A stretch of 64,000 bases of DNA from Eriocheir sinensis. Lineage: Eukaryota; Arthropoda; Malacostraca; Decapoda; Varunidae. The notes below the pieces were generated by a model, which made no database searches, had not been told where the DNA came from, and was given only the letters and a program-made list of their open reading frames with translations. The stretch covers positions 468,501 to 532,500 of the forward strand of contig NW_026112165.1 of NCBI RefSeq assembly GCF_024679095.1, read 5' to 3'. Made by a program: the position numbers and the translations under genes. Positions within the stretch are counted from its first letter, which is position 1; every line of letters starts with the position of its first letter. This document shows, in pieces, positions 51,430 through 62,339 of this stretch.

Positions 51430-51760
51430 CCCTCAAGCGTTGTTTGGTGCGCAGACGTGAACAAGTTAAGCGGGCAAGTCGGCACGTACCACAGACCGAG
51501 CGGCGTGATTTGGTACCGAAAGTGGCCGGGTGTTTAAGGTGTTGCTGCAGGAGCATTCTTCGGGATGGCGGGAAAGCAAACGCATGGCCGCTTCCGTCGT
51601 TAAATCAGCCCGGCTCTTGGCTCGGCAGGCGCGGCGTGCCGTGTGCCTCGGCGACCCTGTTAGGGTGATGACTTTTAAGCAGGAACGACGTGGTCACGAT
51701 CACACGGCAGGCAGGCATGAACGTGTAACTCAGGCAGCAAAATGTCATTAAACGAATAAT
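51430..51760. other. GC-rich, repeat-free island
   Basis: About 330 bp of higher GC with no microsatellite. Open frames on the + strand exist, but none has a clear splice context or known motif. It could be a first exon or a conserved non-coding element. Confidence 0.35.
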
Positions 51761-51894
51761 GATGTACAATTTTAAAGCAGACGTTACGTGATGATGAAAA
51801 ACTTACATCTCCAGTGTTGCTAGTTGCGAAAACCTTGTAAACAAAAAATAATATAAACCTGAACTTAATATAGAAACAAGAACAGCACTAACAA

Positions 51895-52060
51895 AAGCAA
51901 TAGCAGCACCACCACCACCACTACTATAACCAACACCACCGCCACCATCACCATCACCACTCACACAAACGTCACCAGCACCACGACCACCACAACCACC
52001 ATCACCAACAACAACAACGTCTCCTCCTCCTCCTCCTCCTCCTCCTCCTCCTCCACCTCT

Positions 52061-52101
<41 letters not shown>

Positions 52102-52130
52102 CTACTCCTACTACTACTACTACTACTATT
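51895..52130. repeat. (CAC)n, (CTC)n and (ACT)n trinucleotide tract
   Basis: ACCACC-rich at 51905-52015, (CTC)n 52019-52053, (ACT)n 52062-52130. Confidence 0.9.
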
Positions 52131-52314
52131 ACCACCCCGCAGCAACGCCGAATGACAACATAACTCGTGCTGCAGGCGCTTCAGTGTTCCGATGGAGTTG
52201 CTCAGTGTATATATATATTTTTTCTTAAAGCCACATTAAAAGTTTCTCATAACTAGATACCTTGAAACATGACAACATTCTGGACAATTAAACTCTTTCT
52301 CTCACATTTTATCT

Positions 52315-52544
52315 GTCTGTCTGTCTATCTATCTGGCTGCCTATCTATCTATCTGATTGTCTATCTATCTATCTATATGTGTCTGTATTTCTATCTATCC
52401 ATCTATCTGTCTATATTTATCTATCTGTCTATCTATCTGTCTGTATGTCTGTCTACTTTCACTTTCCACTTTGAATTCTCACATTTCTCACATTCAAATA
52501 CTGACATCGAGTATTACTTACCTGGAAAAGACACCCACACACGC

Positions 52545-52594
<50 letters not shown>

Positions 52595-52600
52595 ACACCT
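52315..52600. repeat. TCTA-type tract and (CA)n
   Basis: Degenerate CTAT/CTGT tetranucleotides at 52315-52455 and (CA)n at about 52548-52598. Confidence 0.9.
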
Positions 52601-52840
52601 GTATACATTCATGCCTACCCGCCCCAGGTGTTCTCAGCGATGCAGGACTCAGGTGATTATGGTAAGTAGTCGTCCCCGGCGCTGCCTCTTACCTGGGCAT
52701 CGACAGGTGAAGGAGAACAATGGTCACTCAGGTAGGTCGCCGGATAAACAGTGTTGCAACGGCTACCAAACAACGCAGGTGAGAGTGTGTGTGTTTGTTT
52801 GTTTGTCTGTATGCCTTGTGTAGCTGTTACTTGAAGTTCT

Positions 52841-52984
<144 letters not shown>

Positions 52985-53189
52985 ATTGCCACCTAATCGT
53001 GTTATCACGCTCGCAGCTTCAATGACAGGGATGAGAAAGGAAGAGAGCATGATGAGAAAGGAGAACAGCTCTCTTCAACTTAGGCTCCTAAACAAAAGAA
53101 AATGCATGTATTAGGTTTTTCTTGACCTCAAAACCACGTCACTTCTTTCAGAAACGCTTTACAAAACACGAAAAAAAACCCGCATTTCT

Positions 53190-53470
53190 ATAATCCGGTT
53201 AACTGCCTCGCGCCCGGCTGGCAGGAAATGTTTAATAAGACTGCGATGCCGTGTTTGGCCGCGGCGTTACCCGGCCCGAGTGCTTGACCCTCTGGCTGCC
53301 CGGGGGTCGTTGGCCAGCCTCCTCCCTCGGCCCCGGGGTCAGCGGGTCTCATATAAGGCCACGCGTCGCCTTATGAATGAGCTGCCCGCGAACACAGACC
53401 CGCCGATGGACGCCCGACAAGCAGGGACCAGACACACGCCCTCCTTAGCGGCGATCCGGGCCAAGCATTA
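53190..53470. other. GC-rich, repeat-free island
   Basis: Contains GCCGCGGCGTTACCCGGCC, CATATAAGGCC and CCTTATGAATGAGC. An open frame at 53280-53471 lacks splice sites and known motifs. Possibly regulatory. Confidence 0.35.
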
Positions 53471-53552
53471 GACTTCTCTCTCCTAATTTACTACAGCGTT
53501 AAATCGGAACCCAGGGGCGGAGGGTCCTGAGCTGCTTGCATGGCGGGGCGGG

Positions 53553-54057
<505 letters not shown>

Positions 54058-54152
54058 CTAACCTAACCTAACCTAACGCAAGCTTCCCTGTTCAAGAGTA
54101 CCGCCACATACAAGTAGAGAGATCGTGAGAACGCGCTCAGGTTAGGTTAGGG
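54058..54152. repeat. Inverted pair of short TTAGG-type runs
   Basis: (CTAAC)4 at 54058-54077 and GGTTAGGTTAGG at about 54140-54151 are complementary and about 62 bp apart. The unit is the arthropod telomere motif, but the runs are very short. Confidence 0.6.
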
Positions 54153-54290
54153 AGGCTCACCGGGTATCTGGCTGAGGGACAAGGCCGAGGCAGGGCGAGG
54201 TACAGCCAGACGCGTTGCACAATGTTCCCACACACTGACCTCAATATACGACGGCGAAAACGAGTGTAAACAAGCTCTTAAAATACCTGG

Positions 54291-54826
54291 AGACGAGTTA
54301 TGTTTTTCAGCGAGAGGATAAATAAAAGCTGGTACTCTTAACCCCAAAATATATTACACCCACGAGCATTGTAGACTTTTCCTCGCACTTTTCAGCATCA
54401 CTTTTAAGATTACGGTGATTAAGCATTTATTTAAACGTGTCTTTATTACTCATTTCAGAAGCATATTGGGAGACGAGTTATGTTTTTCACCGAGAGGATA
54501 AATAAAAGCTTGTACTCTTAACCCCAAAATATATTACACCCACGAGCATTGCAGACTTTTACTCGCACTTTTCAGCAAGACTTTTAAGATTACGGTGATT
54601 AAACATTTATTTAAACGTATCTTTAATACCCATTTCGGAAGCATATTGGGAGAAGAGTTATGTTTTTCACCGAGCGAATATATAAAAGCTTGTATCTTAA
54701 CCCCAAAATATATTACCGCCACGAACAATGAAGACTTTTCCTCGCAATTTTCAGGAAGACTTTAAGATTGCAGTGATTAAGCATTTATTTAAACGTATCT
54801 TTATTACTCATTTCAGAAGCATCCAC
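54291..54826. repeat. 180-bp tandem repeat, three units
   Basis: AGACGAGTTATGTTTTTCA recurs at 54291, 54471 and 54651 with exact 180-bp spacing. Units share CTTAACCCCAAAATATATTA and AAGCATTTATTTAAACGT. Divergence rises in the third unit. Confidence 0.95.
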
Positions 54827-54829
54827 GCA

Positions 54830-56930
54830 ATATGACTTGACCGAGCACTGAGTACACACAATCATCACTGTTTGGAGATATCATGTGCTCGATTATCATT
54901 ACCATTCACAGTATTAAAAGGAAAAGACTTCAATTATTATCATTTCCTCCTGCGATTGTGTTCCTTCCTCGCCCTCCTTTATCAGCGAATGTTTGCACCA
55001 TCACCATCAGTTAGTATCATGCGTCGAGTGGCTGCTGGAAAGTATTGGAGAAGGTAAACACAATCCTGAACACTCGATATTGTGTTGACATTAGACACTC
55101 CCACGATGAGTATATATAACTATCATTGTTTAGAGCTTGCGTGTGTTAACAGTTAATTTTCATCTCCTGTTATACTAGATTTACAAAGATGCGCCCACGA
55201 GGAGTATATCTGATTATCATTATTGAAATCTTGCATGTGTTAACAACTATTTTTCATCTTCTAGTCATTTGAATCTACTGTGTAAGATGATTAAGCGTAC
55301 TAGACTTGCCAAGACACGCCCACGCTGAGTGTATCTATTCATCACTGTATATAGATATGTTAACAACTAATTTTCATCTCCTAGTAACATGCATCTACGT
55401 ACTATGTCAAGTGATGCAATATACCCTACTCGCAAAGACTCGCCACACTGACTATATCTAATTATCTTCGCTGAGAGGCGTGTGCGTACAGCTAATTTTC
55501 ATCAAGTATTTTGCAACCAATGTGTAAGGCGATACAGTACACTTGACTTTCAGAGACACGCCCACGCTGGGTATAATTTAATTTTCGTTTTTTTAAGGTA
55601 TCATTTGTTTACGTGTAATTATCCTCTCTTAGTGTTTTGCGTCTGCAGGGTGAGGTGTTGTTGTATGGCGGTTTCTCATCTATTGTTGTTCTGTTTTTCT
55701 TCCCTTCATGTTTTCTTCTACTAATTTTCTTGTTTTCCTTGTTTTCTTAGTCTTCTTGTTCTTATTCTTATTCTTCTTGGTCTAGTTTTTTTCTTGTTTT
55801 TCTTCTCCGTGTTCCTGTTCTTCCAGTTCTCGCTCTTGTTCATCTTGTTCTTGCTGTTGTTCTCCTCTTATTGTTCCTTGCTAAGACGCGCCCACACTTG
55901 AGTTTATCTAATCATTGCTGGAGAGATACCATTTGTTTGCAACTAACTCTCATCTAGTATTTAGTATCTTCTGTGTCAGGGGATGTAGTATAGTCGGCTT
56001 GCAAAGACAGACGCGCCTAGACTAAGCATATCCTATTATCATTTTTAGATATACTATCATGTGTAAACTAATTTTCGTCTCTTAGTATTACGCATCTACG
56101 GGATAAAGCGTGGCAGTAGAGTTAACTTGCTGAGGCGCGCCCTTACTTACGTATTCTTAATCATTTCTAGAGATATCATTTGTTAACAACTAATTATCAT
56201 CTACTGTTTTGATTCTGTTGTGTAAAGAGATGTAGTAGTCGACTTTTTATTCTTTTTTTTCATTCTGCTTATGGCGCAAAGACCTGCAAGGACAGACACA
56301 CCCACACTGAGCATTCCTAATCATCGTTCCTGGAGATATCATTTGCTTAAGACTAATTATCATCTCAGTATTATGCGTCTACAGGACAAGGTGATGCAGT
56401 AGAGACGACTTCGTAACAAACGCCCTCACTAAGTACTCCTAATTACCACTCTTTATAAATACCGTGTTCCTCCTGCTAATGACCATCCTCTGGTATCTAA
56501 TAATTTCTAGGGATATCACTTGCTTGCAACTAATTTTATCATCTCTTAGAATTATGCGTCTACAGAGGAGAGTATCAAGACACCTCTCCACCCTTATTTG
56601 ACCTCTCTTTAGGCCTCTCGTTCTTGTTTTCTTTCCCGGAGCTGCGTCTGCGAGCTTTTCTAGTGCTGGATGTGTAATATTGTCCTTGACCTGCCTCCCT
56701 TGCTGTACAAAAAGTGATATAGCATAGTTGACGCGCCCTACAGCTAATTCCTCCTGATTATCACTGTTTATAAGTACCGTGTCCTTCCTCCCTAACGATC
56801 GTCCTGTAGTATCTTCCATCCGTTGAGTGCAAGACGTATTGTTGCTCCAAGCGGGCGGGGGAGATGCACGAGTCGCTACATGCAGGGTTGTGTTGACATG
56901 GGACGCCCTCGCTGAGCACATCTAATTATC
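54830..56930. repeat. Old diverged satellite of about 105-130 bp, roughly twelve or more units
   Basis: Units share, in order, ACRCGCCCACRCTGAGTAT, CTAATTATCATT, GAGATATCATTTGTTAAC, AACTAATTTTCATCTC, TTATGCRTCTAC and GATGCAGTA. Clear units start near 55085, 55190, 55311, 55437, 55553, 55885, 56010, 56130, 56290, 56400 and 56740. A T-rich insertion (55580-55870) and a LINE tail interrupt it. Confidence 0.7.
56572..56717 (+). mobile_element. 5'-truncated LINE 3' tail inside the satellite
   Basis: GAGAGTATCAAGACACCTC, GACCTCTCTTTAGGCC, CTGCGAGCTTTTC and CTTGACCTGCCTCCCTTGCT match the LINE 3' end. A degenerate copy reappears in the duplicated region at 58250-58420. Confidence 0.65.
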
Positions 56931-57111
56931 ATGGTTTAGAGGGTCTGTGTTTGTGGGGGGGAGGGGAGGAGGGACTGTGTTTGTGGGGGGGAGGGGAGGG
57001 TTGAATGTGTGTGTATGTGGTGGGGGATAGGGGGTGAATGTTTGTGTGTGGGGGAGGGGGGTGGATGTGTGTGCGGTGGGGGGAATGTGTGTGTGGAAGG
57101 GGAGGAGCTAA

Positions 57112-57112
<1 letters not shown>

Positions 57113-57187
<75 letters not shown>
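57113..57187. repeat. (GT)n microsatellite
   Basis: A pure GT run after a GGGGGAGGGG-rich lead from 56950. Confidence 0.95.
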
Positions 57188-57190
<3 letters not shown>

Positions 57191-57329
57191 ATGTCTACGT
57201 GCATTTGTGTCCCTACCTTTCTGTCTACCTGTCTGTCTGTATGTATATATGAATGTGTATGTATGTTTATAGGTATGTATGTGTGTATGTGTGGACGTAT
57301 GTATGTAAGTGTCGAGGGTATGGCGCCAG

Positions 57330-57520
57330 TGCGTAGTCAGGCCGGTGCATCACGTCCCTCTCGCCCTCTCCGCGGCTAAGTTGTTGGTCCAATCACGCGG
57401 CGAATTAAAGCCTCGAGTGATAATCAGAGGCAATGCTTTGTTTGGCCGCCCCGACCCGCCGCTGCTACAGACCTCAAGGCTCCGGTCCGCTGATGCACGT
57501 ACTATCCTCCCTCCCTACCT
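57330..57520. other. GC-rich island with homeodomain-like ATTA cores
   Basis: A repeat-free block including GGTCCAATCACGCGGCGAAT and GAGTGATAATCAGAGGC. No coding frame is convincing. Possible cis-regulatory element. Confidence 0.35.
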
Positions 57521-57555
57521 ACCTGTCTTATCCACCCACCTCGCAGTATTGAAAA

Positions 57556-57900
57556 GGATTACCACGGATGAAGAGGAGAATAGAGAACAATTGAAAGTAA
57601 GAGGAAAAATAATGAGAAAAAAATATTAGACGAGACTAAAAGAAAGATATGTTGTGAACTGCGAGGAAGTGAAGGAGACCATATGAAAAGAAGAGAAAAG
57701 GAGATTAATTACGGTTGTTTCGGATTACCACGGCTGAAGAGGAGAATAGAGAACAATAAAAGTAGGAGAAAAAATTATAAGAAAAATATATTAGACGAGA
57801 TGAAGAAGAACAGGTGGTGAACTGTGAGAGAAAGTGACGGAGATGATATGAAAAAAAAGAAAAAGGAGATTAAGTACAGTTGTTTCGGATTACCACAGAT
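57556..57900. repeat. 165-bp purine-rich tandem repeat, two units plus a partial
   Basis: GGATTACCACGGMTGAAGAG, ATATTAGACGAGA and GGTTGTTTCGGATTACCAC recur with about 165-bp spacing. Similar sequence returns at 59030-59290. Confidence 0.8.
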
Positions 57901-58072
57901 GAAGATGAAAGAAAATTTAAGAAATAAATAAAAATGTCAAATTGCATAAAACCTGTAGCTTGCAGACAAAAACCGATTTCAGATTTGAAATCAGCACACT
58001 CAAATTGACTATAGAAAAGTCTTTTTTGCAACAAAATGAGTGTTCCCTGTGTTATCATCTCTTCCTCGACCT

Positions 58073-58312
58073 CTACAGGACAAGGTGATGCAGTAGAGAC
58101 GACTTCTAACAAACGCCCTCACTAAGTACTCCTAATTACCACTCTTTATAAATACCGTCCTCCTGCTAATGACCATCCTCTGGTATCTAATACTTTCTAG
58201 ATATCAAGACTTGCAACTAATTTTATCATCTCTTAGAATTATGTCTACAGAGGAGAGTTCAAGACTTCCTTCACACCCTCCTCCTCCTCCCCTCTCTATT
58301 TAGGCCTCTCGT

Positions 58313-58388
<76 letters not shown>

Positions 58389-58714
58389 GACCTGCCTCCC
58401 TCTCTCTACAAAAAGTATTATAGCATAGTTGACGCGCCCACAGCTAATTCCTCCTGATTATCACTGTTTATAAGTCAGTCAGCCATTCCTCCCAGTTAAT
58501 CGTCCTGTAGTATCTTCCTCCTCATAGAAGGAAGGAAGGAAGGAAAGCGACTCTGCCCTGAACGTGGGACGGAAATATGATAGTCTTTAAACTCTCGCTA
58601 TTTTAAGAGGGTCTGTGGGAAGGAAGGGAAGGAGGGGACTGTGTTTGTGGAGAGGGAATGGAGGAGAGGAAAGAACAAGGCCGGGTCGAGTTACGAGCAT
58701 GCAAAAGACAAAAG

Positions 58715-58763
<49 letters not shown>

Positions 58764-59660
58764 ATGTGAAGAGCATTTGTGTCCCTACCTTTCTGTCTAC
58801 CTGTCTGTCTGTATGAAGAAATGTATGTTTAAAATGTGTGTATGCGTATGAAATTAATGAGAACAAGAGGAGGAGAAGAGACGAGAGAGTAATGACGTTG
58901 AAGAATTAAATGAAGGAGAGAGATAAATTAATAGGAACAAGAGAGCAGAAGGAAGAAGTGACGAGATAGCAAGTATGTTGAAGAATGGAGGAAAGGAAGA
59001 GGAGAGAAATTAATGAGAACAAGAAGAGAGGAAGAGACTAATGAGAAAAATATTAGACGAGACTAAAGAGTTTGTTGTGAACTGCGAGGAAGTGAAGGAG
59101 ACCATATGAAAAGAAGAGAAAAGGAGATTAATTACGGTTGTTTCGGATTACCACGGCTGAAGAGGAGAATAGAGAACAATAAAAGAAGGAGAAAGAATAT
59201 AAGAAAAATATATTAGACGAGATGAAGAACAGGTGGTGAACTGTGGAGAGAAAAGCAGATGATATGAAAAGAAGAGCAAAGGGTAATCATAGTTATTTTC
59301 GTCCCTGCAATCCTCGCCTCACTCTTCCTCGACCTCAGAAATTGACGTGATTTCTCGCTATACTCTTTCGTCGTCTGCATCCGCTGATCAACTGTTTAAT
59401 CACGCTAGAGGATCAAGACATCACGACTCATTAGGCTGAAAATCGGCTTCTCGTGCGTCATAAAAAGAGTATCCTGTCCTCCTCCTCCTCCTCCTCCCGC
59501 CGCCTCCCTCAGGTCATTGTCCGCCACCGGGTCGCTGTTCAATCTTCTTTTTAATTGTGATTGTTTTTGTTTGACTTTTCTTGTTCCTGTTCTTCCTCCT
59601 CCCTAGTATTTCTTTGACTCCTTTTCCTTCCTTTATTTTCTTGCTCTCTTCAGTCAGCCA
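58073..59660. repeat. Patchwork duplication of the flanking segments
   Basis: The stretch is built from pieces of 56393-57270, 57585-57860, 59653-60240 and 60600-60930, alternating in blocks as short as 8-20 bp near 58474-58860. It includes (CT)n 58303-58381 and (GT)n 58713-58760. It holds no gene. Confidence 0.75.
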
Positions 59661-60560
59661 TTCAGCCAGTTAATCAGTCAGTCAGCCACTCACCCACTCA
59701 CTCACTCACTCATAGAAGGAAGGAAGGAAGGAAAGCGACTCTGCCCTGAACGTGGGACGGAAATATGATAGTCTTTAAACTCTATTTTATTTCCTCACTC
59801 GCCCGCTGCCTCCAGACCCTTACTCGTCGCGGGGAAGGAAGGGAAGGAGGAAGGGGGCGAGAGGGAGGGGGAGGGAGAGAGGGAGGGGAAGAGAACAAGG
59901 CCGGGTCGAGTTACGAGCATGCAAACACGACAAAAAGAAACCCAAGAAAAAAAAAAGAGAGGTAGACAAACACACAAACATTAGAATAAATTGAAGCCCA
60001 CCGAGAGACGAGACACCAGGCGAGACGAGGGACGAGAGGGCGAGGATGTGCAAGAATAGATTGAAGGGAGGGAGAGATGAAATTAATAGGAGCAAGAGCA
60101 GAAGGAAGAAGTGACGAGATAGCAAGTATGTTGAAGAATGGAGGAAAGGAAGAGCAGAAATTAATGAGAACAAGAAGAGAGGAAGAGACGAGAGAGTAAT
60201 GACGTTGAAGAACTGAATGAAGGGAAAGAAGAGATTAATAGAAGCAAGAAGAGGAGGAGATGGAGGAGGAGAAACAGGAGGACGAGGAAGAAGATACTGG
60301 AAAGAGAGGAATGCAGAACAGAACATAAGGAAGTGAAGTATAAAAGGAAAAGCGATGTATAGTAGAACAAGTGCAGCCCGAGGAAAAAACAACAAAAAGA
60401 AGAACAGAAAGAAAGAATCAGAAGTAGAAGAACAAGAACTGAGGAACAAGAACAACAACAAAAAGAAGAGAAATATAATGCAGTGAGTTATCAAGAACAA
60501 CAACAACAAAACAAGAAGAGCAAGAGCAAGAATAACAACAAGAGCGAGATGAAAGTGCAA
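59661..60560. repeat. A/G-rich low-complexity segment, a source of the patchwork
   Basis: A CTCACTCACTCA lead, AAGGAAGG run, GGGAGAGGG tract and AACAAGAAGAG-rich sequence. Long frames on the - strand are compositional. Confidence 0.7.
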
Positions 60561-60725
60561 CAGCCTGCATCGGGTCGTCGTCTCTGACCCAGCACGCCGC
60601 CGCCTCGGCCCCTGACCCCAAACTGTTTAATTGCGGCCGCGTCCTGATGCGAAGCCGCCCATCAATTACCATCACGACTCATTAGGCTGAAAATCGGCTT
60701 CTCGTGCGTCATAAAAGAGTATCAC
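60560..60725. other. GC-rich island, partly duplicated at 59320-59470
   Basis: Contains GCGGCCGCGTCCTGATGCG and then CATCACGACTCATTAGGCTG and AAAATCGGCTTCTCGTGCG; the latter part is repeated at 59420-59462. A candidate conserved non-coding block. Confidence 0.35.
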
Positions 60726-61014
60726 AATGTCCTGCTCCTCCTCCTCCTCCTCCTCCTCCTCCCTCATGTCTTTGTCCTCCACCTGTTCGCTGTTCAATCT
60801 TCTTTTTATTTTTGTTTGTTTTTGTTTGACTTTTTCTTGTTCCTGTTCTTCCTCCTCCCTAGTATTTCTTTGACTCCTTTTTTCCTTCCCTTTATTTTCT
60901 TGCTCTCTTTTTTCCTTCTTCACTCTCCATTTTCATTCATTAATTCATTCATTCATTTTCATTCTCTTATTCCCCTGTCCTTTCCTTCCTTTCTTATGGT
61001 TGTCATTCACTCTG

Positions 61015-61515
61015 CCTTCATCTCCTCTTCCCTTGTTCCTGTTCTTTCCTTCCTTCTTCCCCTTCTTCCTTCTGCTCGTTGCTTCCTACCTTATATCCTC
61101 TTCCCTTGTTCCTGTTCTTTCCTTCTTTCTTCCCTTTCATCCTTCTGCTCGTTGCTTCCTACCTTATCTCCTCTTCCCTTGTTCCTGTTCTTTCCTTCCT
61201 TCTTCCCCTTCTTCCTTCTGCTCGTTGCTTCCTACCTTATCTCCTCTTCCCTTGTTCCTGTTCTTTCCTTCCTTCTTCCTTCTGCTCGTTGCTTCCTACC
61301 TTATCTCCTCTTCCCTTGTTCCTGTTCTTTCCTTCCTTCTTCCCTTTCATCCTTCTGCTCGTTGCTTCCTACCTTATCTCCTCTTCCCTTGTTCCTGTTC
61401 TTTTCTTCCTTCTTCCCTTTCTGCTCGTTGCTTCCTACCTGATCTCCTCTTCCCTTGTTCCTGTTCTTTCCTTCCTTCTTCCCTTTCATCCTTCTGCTCG
61501 TTGCTTCCCATTTGT
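61015..61515. repeat. Pyrimidine-rich tandem repeat of 51-72 bp, seven units
   Basis: Units read TATCTCCTCTTCCCTTGTTC, CTGTTCTTTCCTTCCTTCTT and CTGCTCGTTGCTTCCTACC, differing by presence of a CCCTTTCATC segment. Confidence 0.9.
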
Positions 61516-61739
61516 TGCTTACGTCGAGGCATCAAGGTGTCTCATCAGGGCTCGCGCAGGTGTTCCATTGATTTTATATTTGCTCGCCTCAGTCAATGTC
61601 GTCCGCTATTAGGGTTCAATTGGACGATGTTTTCTCGAGTAATTTCCTATATGGTGACGTTTAGCGAGCGTGTTGGTGGCTAAATTACCGGGCGTTAGTT
61701 CCCTTAAGATTGTATTTGTTTGGTTTCGAGATTTAGGTC

Positions 61740-62065
61740 TGTGGGTTTTGTGTGTATCTCTCTCTCTTGGGTTCTGTAGCGTCGAGGTTTGATTGGGTGA
61801 CGGCTTGGTGGTGATTTATGGTTTACCTTTGAAGATTTAGCGTCGTGGGTTTGTGAGTCTTTGTCTATCTCTCTTTTGCTCGTGATTTAGGTTCCGTAGC
61901 GTCGAGGTGTGATTGGGTGATGGTTCGGTGGTGATTTCTGGTTTGCCTTTGAAGATGTTGCGTTGTGGGTTATTGGGTTTTTCTCTTGCTCGTGATTTGG
62001 CTTCTGTAGCGTCGAGGTTTGAGTAGGAGATGGCTCGCTGTGGATTTCTGGCTTGCTTAAAAGAA
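61740..62065. repeat. Tandem repeat of 110-120 bp, three units
   Basis: CTGTAGCGTCGAGGTTTGA recurs near 61774, 61894 and 62004, with GATTTCTGGTTTGCCTTTGA and CTCTTGCTCGTGATTT between. Confidence 0.85.
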
Positions 62066-62339
62066 CCGTGTAGTGTGCATTGATATTCTGGGTTGAGAAG
62101 TAGATGATAGCGATTTCTTGTCTTATTTCTTGTCTTATAAATATGAAGCACTATAGATTTTCTCTGATTGGTAGTGTTTTCTATTTAAAAAGGAATGTTA
62201 TTATATGTGCGGTAGTATATATGCCCGGTCATTGGTATTATTTTCGATTTCTTAAACTATTCCAACGCATAAAGCAGTTTCGGTTATCTTTAAATTATCA
62301 ACATTTATTTTCATTTTGGTGTCTAAAACCATGAAGTGT

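Noticed and set aside
60816..61683. Frames up to 227 codons on the + strand
   Set aside because: They are produced by a seven-unit pyrimidine-rich tandem repeat; all three frames stay open for the same reason.
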